Origin: Rhizomys pruinosus
Taxonomy: Eukaryota > Chordata > Mammalia > Rodentia > Spalacidae
Assembly: GCA_009823505.1 (NCBI GenBank)
Contig: VZQC01011941.1
Location: 1,437,111 to 1,501,110 of the forward strand
Length of the DNA stretch: 64,000 bases
Direction of reading: 5' to 3'
Shown here one piece after another: positions 22,851 through 31,390 of this stretch (the first letter of the stretch is position 1; each line of letters starts with the position of its first letter). The notes beneath the pieces are model-generated. The model was not told where the DNA came from and did no database searches. It saw only the letters and a list, made by a program, of their open reading frames with translations. The position numbers and the translations under genes were made by a program.

Positions 22851-24049
22851 ATACATCCACTTGCCCTGGATGCCTCCCATTGCCTAGGGCTCCATGGACT
22901 TGGCCTTCACTCTTGGGACTTAGCTGGCTTCTTCCATTAGCCTGAAGTACCTTCCCTGCTTCCTTCTAACTGATAAAGGCTGAGCCTGTTCCCAAACATA
23001 CCATCTAAGTCCTCCCTTAGGACCTTCAAATTCAGCTATCCCAAACGGAGGTTATGAGTCTCTGGCTCTCATGGGGTTTGGCTAAGGCTAGACCAATGTT
23101 TTGCTAACCTGCCTAGATGCCTCATATATTTACTCTTCAGAATGAGCTTTGGGCTGGTGTCAGCTGACTGGCACTAAGCCGTCACCCTACCTCATTGGGT
23201 CTCTGAGGGTGCATCTATGTGGCACAGATGATACAACCAACCACTTCTGCTGCTGCTGTGAGGGGTCAGGAGAGTCTTCTCCACTCTCTTCTGCACTCTC
23301 CTGAGTCTCTGTCCATCACATGGGAAGTGGTCCCAGGCATAAGTACTGACCACAGCATTACGATGCTTTTCTCTGGACATTGGGGACATTTCCCAAGATC
23401 CTTTCTGCCTTTGTTTGCACTTGGCTGTGTTTTATTTAAATAATAAAAAAGGTATCTTGGGGAAAGTGTGTAACCCTGGCTTATAGCATACTGCTGACCT
23501 CCAGAGGGTCTGGGGCATGTCTACTTGTCTTTTCAATACGAGCACCTGAGAATGACACACAGGGGCAGGTACCCACTAACACCAATGACCCATCTGGTCC
23601 AACTCCCTTCCCTAAGGAAATGGGACCTATGGAGCCACAGGGTGAGGCTTGACCACAGCTATGGAGAGAACCACTTCTGCTGGGGCTAAAGCCACGCCTC
23701 CAGCCTTCCAGCCTCACTCCTCTATCGCCTGGGGGAGGATAGATGGAGAGGGCTATGCCAGAGCCCACCACCAGTTCCTTTCCTTCTGCACCACCTGCTC
23801 CAGGTAGGGGCACAGTCCCATGGCTCTGCCCCTCCCGATCCAGGTCAAGCAGTCCTAGGCCCCGGAATGATCACAACCCACCCTGACCCCTATGTCAAAG
23901 ACCGGAAGACGCACCAGGGTGCTGAACCACATCCACCAGGACGAGATGGCTGAGCTGTGCCAAGGTTTGTACCTCAGCATCGGAGACTCTGGAGGTCAGG
24001 CTATCACACCCCGGGGAGCACAGAAAGGGACCCAGCTCCCAGATGCGAC
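22851..24049. other. Non-repeat DNA, no gene seen
   Basis: Unique sequence; frames such as 23481-23813 (minus, 110 codons) have no recognisable domain. Confidence 0.5.
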
Positions 24050-24215
24050 ACTTCTTCCCTCGTCACCATCCCTACCCCTCCTTCCTCTTCCCTCTTTCTC
24101 TTTTTCTTCCTCCCACTCTGTCTCCTCCCTGTTCTCCTCCTCTGTGTCCTTCTTTTCTTCCTCCCTCTCTTCTTCCGCCTTGTCCTGTCCTCCCCTCCTC
24201 CCCCTCCTCCCCATC
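24050..24215 (+). repeat. Polypyrimidine (TCC/TTC-rich) tract
   Basis: About 165 bases almost entirely C and T on the plus strand. It keeps several frames open at once (Ser/Leu/Phe/Pro-rich on plus, Glu/Arg-rich on minus), which explains four overlapping frames of 69-117 codons here. Long purine-pyrimidine strand asymmetry can adopt triplex structures in principle. Confidence 0.9.
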
Positions 24216-24547
24216 TTTAGTTTACCCTCTGGAGTTCCCATCTGAAATCTAAGCAAACTTCACTAGAGTTATCATCTAGTTGGATTTGAAAGTGACACTG
24301 AATTTTCCAGAGCAACAGAACTGGCTCTTCGGCCTCTTTGAAACAGTGGTGTCTGGAGGCCTTCTCGTCTCTGTGAGCCTCTAATCCTCTTCTCCTGACA
24401 AAACCCTAATAAAACAGTTCTCCAGAGACCAGGATTGGCTTGGATCATCTACTGTTCAGCTTGGGTGAATCTAGCTCTTGTATTGTTGAGAAACCCTAGT
24501 GTAAACCCCAGGTATGCAAATGTTGGGAGTTGGTGGGGTGAAAGGGC
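24216..24547. other. Non-repeat DNA, no gene seen
   Basis: No repeat or exon recognised. Confidence 0.45.
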
Positions 24548-24625
24548 TTTTTTTTTTTTTTTTTTCGGGTCTTTGAGACAGAGGGTCTCCCTGGACCCCC
24601 AGCTGACCTGGAACTACCTCTAGTG
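24548..24625 (-). mobile_element. B1 SINE 3' fragment
   Basis: A run of about 18 T followed by the complement of the B1 end ('ctttgagacagagggtctcc' then 'agctgacctggaactacc'). The 5' half is missing and no clear duplication is seen. Confidence 0.65.
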
Positions 24626-24904
24626 TGAGTTCACCTGCACATGACATCAGCAAATGGCCCCTGGAATCAGAACACTGCACATTTCAAACGTGCCTTGACC
24701 AGGCCCCGGCATCCAAAGGGAGACCACAGTCAGTCCTCCCCCAGCATAAGCAGCCCTTTGTGTCCCTTCTGGCAGCCTCAACTTGTCCAAAGCCAGCCCT
24801 GACACTGGCTAATTCACAGGCCTATGTGGAGAACAGGGATCCGGGGAGCAGAGGGGAACAAGGGGGTGGGAATTTCCAAGGGAAGAATATGAACGTAATG
24901 TGCT

Positions 24905-25055
24905 GAGTTCAAATTCCTGTGTTGAAGTTCTAACCCCTAGAACCTCAGCATAGGACTTTATTTAGAGACAGGATCTTTACAATGAAGCCAATAAGGAGAG
25001 ACTTTGATCCATTTAAGCCAGTATGACTGATGTCTTCATGAGAAGAGATCAAGAC

Positions 25056-25086
<31 letters not shown>

Positions 25087-25092
25087 CACACA

Positions 25093-25163
<71 letters not shown>

Positions 25164-25322
25164 CTGCTACCTGTGAGCCCAGGACAGAAGCTTCAAAAGA
25201 AACTAGCAGCACCTTGGTCCTGGGCTACCAAGATCCACAGGGTAAGGAAACAAGTTTCTGTGGTTTAACTTTCCCAACCGCATACCCTGGCTGGTGGCAC
25301 TGTCATAGTGACCAAACTGATA
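24905..25322 (+). mobile_element. MLT1 LTR with compound microsatellite
   Basis: Plus-strand MLT1-like LTR: 'ctgagttcaaattcctgtgt', 'gaagttctaacccctagaa', 'gagacaggatctttaca', 'atgtcttcatgagaagaga', then after the microsatellite a decayed 3' part with 'acaagtttctgtggttta'. The native 'gacacagacacac' segment of MLT1 lies exactly where the microsatellite has expanded. Confidence 0.7.
25053..25160 (+). repeat. Compound microsatellite (ACAG)n(CA)n(GA)n
   Basis: Roughly 8 ACAG-type units, then about 13 CA units, then about 25 GA units, without interruption. It sits inside the MLT1 LTR. Confidence 0.95.
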
Positions 25323-25384
25323 AACCTCTGAAGTTCCTTGTCACTGCCCCGGGACACCTCATGCCTTCACCTTGACCTTGGTAG

Positions 25385-25530
25385 CACCTTTCCAAAGCAA
25401 GGCCCTTTGTCTATAAACAGAGAACTATTATGACTTATTAATGTTATTTTACAAAGATGATTATATTAGCATGGTCGACTGATTTTATTGGGTCTAAAAA
25501 ATCCTTTTTCTAATTTCAAAAGAAATGAAA
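25385..25530. promoter_or_regulatory. AT-rich patch, possible conserved element
   Basis: Contains 'gacttattaatgttatttta', ACAAAG (SOX/TCF-like) at 25451-25456, and TTTTATTGGG (HOX/CDX-like) at 25483-25492, with no repeat match. Inferred from motifs only. Confidence 0.25.
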
Positions 25531-26504
25531 ACATTTTTGTGGATGCTGAGAGTATCAGGCTGTTGCCACATCGTGTCCCCAGAAGCACCTACTGCGAGTC
25601 CATGCCACCAAGGCTTGATAAGAGCAGGCAGCCCTCAGAACAGGGAATCTAGCTCTTACTTGAAGTTGCCCAGCCCAGCACGGGTGGCCAGCATCAACCC
25701 TGGCCACAGCTGAGCAAATAAAACACGCGCGCCTGCTCCGACGCTGCACTTTGCTTTCTGCTGCTTCCTGGCCGGGGACCCAGGGTTTGAGAAGCGCACA
25801 TTTTATAGCTGCTTGGCCGCCTTGCAAACAGTGGTCAGGGTGTTTTCTCCTGGGTCACACCAGGCAAAGCCAACAGAGAGTAAATGGCTGACTCTGTGGG
25901 CCATGTCCTCCACTCCTCTGCCGTGATCCCCTCCCACTAGCCCACAAATCTCCACAGATTCCAGAGCAATGAGAAGGAAGACACTCTTGTCTGCTGCAAA
26001 ATGCATGGTTGGCCAATGCCAGCGGTTTCGAGCCTTTTCCTATGACAAGGCCTCTTCTTCTGGTGGAAGAAAGTGGAGAAAAAGGGGAAATCAAGAGCTG
26101 GCCTGTTTGGATCGGGACAGGGCCTTGACATTCCTTACCCTGAACAGGCCTAGCTAAGCTACTCCCCAGACACCAACCGGTCCTAAAGGATTTAAAAAAA
26201 AAAAAAAAAAACATGTGCTGGAGGATCTCTGAGCCCCAGCATGGGAGGGGTGGCTTCAGTCCTGCAGTAAGCAGACTGCGGAGTTCTGCCGCCCGAGCAG
26301 AGGCTGGGAGTAAGGAAAGACAAGTCATGCAGGGTCCTCCCCAGAGGGCTTCTGGGTGGAGAGCAGCAGTGAAAGTAGGTCTGGTCCCTGGAGCTATGTG
26401 GAGAGCAGTGCACAGGTGTCATCACTGAGAGAATCATCAAAAATCTATCAGTCGTGGTATGACCATCAAGGGCACAGATGCCATATGCACAAGGTTCAGG
26501 GTTC
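25531..26504. other. Non-repeat DNA, no gene seen
   Basis: Unique; includes an isolated A-run at about 26192-26210 without a recognisable retroposon next to it. Confidence 0.5.
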
Positions 26505-26860
26505 ATCCATCCACAGTACTACAGTCCTGCGGCACTGCAGTCCTGCAACCACCACACCCATGCATACCTGAGAAGCTGTGCATTCCAGTACAGTCCTGCA
26601 CACCACCACACCCATGCATACCTGAGCAGCTGTGCATTCCAGTATAGTCCTGCACACCACCACACCCATGCATACCTGAGCAGCTGTGCATTCCAGAATA
26701 GTCATGCACACCACTACAGACATGTTTATCACTACAGTCATACGTGCCACAGTAGCTCTACACACTAATACAGTCATGCACATTAAATGTTATGTATCCT
26801 ACTACAATCATGCATGCTGCAGTCATGACCAGGGTTGTGCACAACACTACAGTCTGCACA
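26505..26860 (+). repeat. Degenerate short-motif array around the minisatellite
   Basis: Outside the 54-bp units, the phrase 'ctacagtcatgcacac' recurs in altered form (for example near 26512, 26738, 26765, 26800 and 26848). The minisatellite may have grown from an older array of roughly 16-30 bp units. Confidence 0.55.
26538..26715 (+). repeat. Minisatellite, 53-54 bp unit, about 3.3 copies
   Basis: Units start with (c/t)agtcctgca at 26538, 26591, 26645 and 26699 (spacings 53, 54, 54). Each holds 'ccaccacacccatgcatacc' and 'agctgtgcattccag'. Copies differ at only a few positions. Open frames on both strands here (95-104 codons, Met/Cys/His-rich) are by-products of the repeat. Confidence 0.95.
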
Positions 26861-28077
26861 GTCTGTGTTGTGTCCGGGACTAGGAGGCATTTCTGCTGAA
26901 GCCATTAGTAGGCTGGCCAGCAAGCCCCACCCCTCCATGGGAGCTCTCTGGCAAGCTAATCCCTGCATAGCTGGGATGTTAAATCATTGCTTCTGCTCTG
27001 AGCTGCCCAGGTACATCTGGCTCCATTTAGTCTCTCCCACTGAGCAGAAACATATGTGGGCTCTGCACTCGGAGGTGGGAGTCTGTGCACACAGGCTTCT
27101 GCGGGCAGGTGGGGGGCTGAGTGCGGTGAGGAAGGATCTAAGGCAGCTTTTCAGACGTGTGTTTTTTGGCACACAAGTGTTCTGTGAGATATAATTGGGT
27201 TCTATGGAAAAAAGGTTTCCTCAGTGAAAGAAATTTGGCAAACTGCACTCACTGGTCTAGAGTGAGCCAAGAATCATGGGCTTCCTTGGAGATTCTGACG
27301 GGAGGGCCTAAGTGGAAAGAATAAAACACACAATGTTTCTTTAAATGCGCTTTGCTAGATTATCCGGAAGGAGACATTTGAGTGCAGATCAATAGGAAAT
27401 CCAGTTCTCCATAGGTTGAGATTTCTGGAAAGGTATCAGGTCATGCAACAGACATCCCAAGATGGGCACTTGCAGGACTCTGCATCCAAGCGTGTCATCA
27501 AAGCCAGCTGCCTGAATCTTTCCTTCTGCAACCCTGGGTAGTTAACCCTGGCTGGTTCAAGATGGCTGCTGCAATTCTGGCTGCTTCACAGACTCTGCAA
27601 CCAGAGAGATTCTACAGAGTGAGAGACACCTTTCTCAGCAATCTTCCCAGAGATTCCTTTCACATTTCACTGTACAGAGGTATGCCACATGTTGCCACCT
27701 ATACCAGTGATGGATGGAATTGGGCTCAGGAGTCCCCAGTTCAGAACTAAGGTGCCCCAGATGGTCACAACAAATTCAGCGGTGCATTTCAGTTTTTCAA
27801 GAGAACCCAGCAGCTAGATGTCTGTTGGATACCACATGGCCTGCTCTCCTTCACAAGGGACCTCTCGCTGCCTGCATTAGATCCGACTATTGACCCTTGC
27901 TTTGAGAACATTTCCCTGGTTGCTACAGTACAAAATAGACATGCACACAGCACGCCACCAGCCTGCGCCTGGCTGTGGCATGAGCAGGCTTCACCTGTGT
28001 CCTGCACAACTACAGTAAAAAATAGGTATTGAGTGAAAGTCAGTGTGGAACGAGAACAATGCCTTGAATAGATACAA
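26861..28077. other. Non-repeat DNA, no gene seen
   Basis: No repeat or exon recognised. Confidence 0.5.
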
Positions 28078-28293
28078 ATTTTTCCTATTTTACATGAATG
28101 AGTGTATTGCATCCATATGTGTTAAGTGCACCCATGTCCTGCAATGTCCATGGAAGTCAGAAGAGGGTATCAGATCCCCCCTGGAACTAGAGTCAGAACA
28201 GTTGTTAGCTGCCATGTGGATGCTGGGAATCGAACCCAGTTCCCCTGCAAGAGCGGCCAGTGCTCTTAACTGCTGAGCCATCTTTCCAGCTCC
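28078..28293 (-). mobile_element. B2 SINE, diverged
   Basis: Complement of B2 from 'catgaatgagtgtattgc' to 'gagccatctttccagctcc'; older than the 18.8 kb copy judging by its many substitutions. Confidence 0.85.
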
Positions 28294-28337
28294 AGATATA
28301 TACAATATTGATGATTACAAAACACCTAATGTTTTAG

Positions 28338-28520
28338 GCCTGCCAAGGTGGCTCAATGGGTGAAGACACTTGCTACCAAGTCTGACGACCTGACTTGGTC
28401 CCTAGGATCCACATGGTAAGAGTAGAGGATCAGTTCCCACATGTCCCCTGACCTCCATACGGGGGCAGGACACACATATGCACACACACCAAAAATAAAA
28501 ATGCAAAAGTAAAACATTTT
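28338..28520 (+). mobile_element. B3-like SINE
   Basis: 'ctgccaaggtggctcaatgg', 'gacgacctgacttggtccc' and an A-rich 'caccaaaaataaaaatgc' end give the B3 order, on the plus strand. Confidence 0.75.
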
Positions 28521-28561
28521 TTAAAACTATAAATTGTAACTTGCTTACCAGAAATCACAAA

Positions 28562-28775
28562 TTTGGAGCTCAGAGGTTAAGAACACCAGCTGCTCTTGCA
28601 GAAGACCAAGGTGTGGTTCCCAGCAGTCACATGGCAGCTAACAACCACCAGTTGTGGTTGTTAGCTCCTGTTCCAGGAGGTCCAGCACCCTCTTCTGACC
28701 TCCGTGGGCACACAGTTTCATTTACATACATGTAAGCATTATACTCATACACATAACATAAAAATAAAAACATAA
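28562..28775 (+). mobile_element. B2 SINE, diverged
   Basis: 'ttggagctcagaggttaag' lacks part of the head; B-box region 'gtgtggttcccagcagtc', then 'ccctcttctgacctccgt' and an A-rich tail. It has an internal self-complementary phrase 'acaaccaccagttgtggttgt' near 28640-28660. Confidence 0.8.
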
Positions 28776-28795
28776 TATTCAAGAAATCACAAATA

Positions 28796-29037
28796 TTGGA
28801 GCTGGAAAGATGACTCAGTGGTTAAGATCATTGACTGCTCTTGCAGAGGGCCTAGATTAGATTCACAGCACTCACATGGCAGCTAACAACAACCTGCATA
28901 TCAAGTTCCAAGGGAACCCAACATGCTTTTCTGTCCTTCTGACCTCCACAGGCATTGCACAACACATGTGCACTTACATAGAGGCAGCCAATACACCCAT
29001 ACACACAAAATAAAAATAGTAAATAAAAATATTTTTA
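28796..29037 (+). mobile_element. B2 SINE, diverged
   Basis: Head 'ggagctggaaagatgactc', middle 'agttccaagggaacccaac', end 'attgcacaacacatgtgc' and an A/T-rich tail. It follows the preceding B2 by about 20 bases in the same orientation. Confidence 0.82.
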
Positions 29038-29209
29038 AGAAGTTAGAAATTTCTATAATTTAAATTTTTAAAGAGAATAGAATTTAAAGCATTATTTTTC
29101 TTTTAGTTTTGCAATTGGTTAATAAGTTGTTAAAGCGTATGTGCTTACTAAGTTTCGGGGCCTAACTCTGTAAAGTATTAGGGACACTGTGAAAAAAATA
29201 TTGATGCTC

Positions 29210-29425
29210 GTCAGGGTTGTAGTATGTCTGTCATTCCAGCATTCTGAACGTGGAGGCAGGAGGATTGGGCTAGCCTGTCTACACAGGGAACTTGTCTGGA
29301 CAGGGAACATGGGCTGGGAGTACAGGTCAGTCAAAGTTCACTTGCTTAGCATGCACAAGGCTCTGGGTTCAACCCCAGTGCTGCAAATAATAGTAACAAT
29401 AACAACAGCAATAGCAATAAATAAT
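29210..29425 (+). mobile_element. B4 SINE (B1-like half plus ID half)
   Basis: The left half ('catgtctgtcattccagc'-like B1 region, 'gaggcaggaggattgggc') is joined to an ID-like half ('gggctgggagtacaggtcag', 'aaggctctgggttcaacccc') and an A-rich (AAT)n tail. This order defines B4. Confidence 0.75.
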
Positions 29426-29556
29426 GAAATAAGGAGTCCCATGAACGAAGTTGGAGGAACTTCCAATGTGGCCAGTTCATGGTTTAGAAGAGTGGGCGTG
29501 GTTTCAGAGGGGCAGACTTAGGTAAGAAGTCCTGTTTCCTTCCTCACTTTTTTTCT

Positions 29557-29965
29557 GGTGCATTTATTTTTATTATTAGTGTATATTAATTGTATAAAGT
29601 AATGTGTTCCTCACTCCCTCTGCGACCCTTTGTCCTCCTCCCGTCCCTCCTCACTTCCCCTCCACATACCTCAAAGCTCTGATCTCACGTGCACCCTCTT
29701 TAATTTCCCTCTAAATCTCACATACGAGAGGAAAACATTTGACACTGTCTTTCTGAGTCTGGCTTCATTCTCTAGCTCCATGCATTTTCCTGCAAACAAC
29801 CCCATTCTCTTTATCCACTCATCCACTGAGTTGGCTATTTTGAATAGTGTCACAATCAACATGGATGTGCAGGGATCTCTGTAGTATATTGGGTGTATTC
29901 CCAGGAGTGGTGCAACAGGATCATGTGATCATATGATAGTTCTGATAGAACTGGAAAGGCCCTGG
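29557..29965 (-). mobile_element. LINE-1 fragment (end of ORF2 and 3' UTR), old
   Basis: Complement of an L1 3' end: 'ttatccactcatccactgag', 'tattcccaggagtggtgca' and a pyrimidine-rich 3' UTR part. ORF2 is broken by stops and gaps. No duplication identified. Confidence 0.65.
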
Positions 29966-29979
29966 CTGCAGTTGGAGTG

Positions 29980-30370
29980 TGGATATAAACTGTTTTACCC
30001 AACCTTACTCTTTTCACCTCCGTAACTTCTTTGGTAACATCAGAAAGCCAAGAGAGGAGATCGAGTATTCAGAGCAATGGACCTAATTGAAAGCTATCTC
30101 TGGTTCAGGTGGGCTCTCTATGGACCTACTGATTGGTCCTTAGTTTTCATCTACTTTGCAACTATACAAACCAGCCAAAGCCTGTAAAAAAACCCTGAAC
30201 ACGGAATCTTCACCAGCAACCCTCTGGAGTTCCCTCAACGGAGTCTCTTCCCAGCTACCAAGAAATTTCCCTTTTGTTCAATAAATCCCTGCTTGTCTCT
30301 CTCTGTAGTCCACGTTCCGCCCTCCTCATGGCCCAAGACAAGAACCTGCAGGGAGGAAGGCTGCTAACAG
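29980..30370 (+). mobile_element. Possible LTR 3' half (class uncertain)
   Basis: 'gcaactatacaaaccagcc', a short gap, then 'ttcaataaatccctgctt' followed by 'gtctctctctgtagtcc' looks like a U3/R region with a polyadenylation signal, as in class I or II rodent LTRs. Neither end can be fixed and no internal retroviral sequence is present. Confidence 0.35.
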
Positions 30371-30397
30371 TTCTGAAGAGTTCCACGTCAGGTTTTT

Positions 30398-30625
30398 TTA
30401 ACATAGTTTTAAATTTATTATTTTTTTATGTGTATGAGTATACTGTCTGCATGTAGGTTGGTGCACCCGTGTCATGCAATGCCACGGAGGTCAGAAGAGG
30501 TCGTCGGATTCCCCTGGAACTGGAGTCAAAGACGGTTCTTAGCCACCATGTGGGTGCTAGGAATCGAAACTGGGTCCTCTACAAGAGTAGTCGGCACTCA
30601 ACCACTGAGCCATCTCTCCAGCACC
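30398..30625 (-). mobile_element. B2 SINE
   Basis: Minus-strand, nearly full length. The 15-bp duplication 'ccacgtcaggttttt' is at 30383-30397 and 30626-30640. Confidence 0.93.
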
Positions 30626-30651
30626 CCACGTCAGGTTTTTGAGGAACCTAC

Positions 30652-30858
30652 CAAAACAATATTAAAGCACAAGATGGCTAATGAATATGCAGAAAAAAAA
30701 TTCAACATCCTTACCCATCAGGGAACTATAGGTCAAAACAGTCCTGAGATTCCTTCTCATCCAGGTCAGAATGATCATCACTAAGAGAAATAAATAACAA
30801 AAGTTGGTGAGGGTACATTGAAAACAGAGTCTTAATACACTGCTGTGGGAATTACTTA
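30652..30858 (+). mobile_element. LINE-1 ORF2 fragment, plus orientation
   Basis: 'agatggctaatgaatatgca', 'cccatcagggaactatagg' and 'gagattccttctcatccagg' match the distal part of L1 ORF2 in sense orientation. The sequence stops at 'acttaaattag', where the opposite-strand L1 piece begins. Confidence 0.75.
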
Positions 30859-30859
30859 A

Positions 30860-31390
30860 ATTAGCCCATTTGTCAATTCTTGCAGTTATTTAGAGAGTTT
30901 TGCCTATGCTTAGATATTCAAGTGTTTCCTTTGTTTTCCTCAAGTAGTTTCAAGTCTTAAACTAAGGCCTCTGATCTTTTTCTTCTTTTGCCATCCAGGA
31001 AGTTGAACCAGGTTCTTTCATGGCTGGTCAAGTGCTCTACCATTGATGTAGACCTCTCAGCCCTCCCATCCATTTCGAGTTGATTTTTGTACAGTTTAAG
31101 AGTTCTGAATTCAGTCCATTGCTTTACATGGGAATACCCAGTTCTTCCAGTACCATTTGTTACCAAGGCTGTATTTTCTCATGTGTATATTCTGACGCCT
31201 TTGTCAAAAGTTAGGTGTCCGTAGCTATGTGGGCTTATTTCTAGGTCCTCTGTTTGGCTCCATTGTCTGTGCGTCTTATTTTGTGTCAGTTCAGTGCTGG
31301 TTTTGTCACTATGGCTCTCTCGTATAGTTTGAGGTTGGGTATTGTGATATCCCCCATGTTGCTCTTTCTGCTCAGTAAGGCTTCCGTGTG
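30860..31390 (-). mobile_element. LINE-1 ORF2 fragment, minus orientation, with ID insert
   Basis: Complement of ORF2 sequence lying upstream of the 30652-30858 piece in L1: 'catttgtcaattcttgcag', 'agttgatttttgtacag', 'taccatttgttaccaaggct', 'gatatcccccatgttgctct'. The two pieces are head-to-head within one L1 numbering. An ID-type SINE interrupts this part at about 30977-31065. Confidence 0.75.
30977..31065 (-). mobile_element. ID-type SINE fragment
   Basis: 'gaaccaggttctttcatgg' and 'aagtgctctaccattgatg' are the complement of an ID element's B-box and A-box regions, with a T-rich end on the left. It separates L1 blocks that are contiguous in L1. Confidence 0.65.

Noticed and set aside
23892..24256. 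117-codon plus frame and 86-codon Glu/Arg-rich minus frame
   Set aside because: Most of both is the polypyrimidine tract read in different frames.
25053..25160. Tandem repeats considered as a CRISPR-like or regulatory array
   Set aside because: They are simple microsatellites without spacers, in a mammalian MLT1.
26496..26783. Met/Cys/His-rich 95-codon frame resembling a metal-binding repeat protein
   Set aside because: It is the translation of the 54-bp minisatellite.
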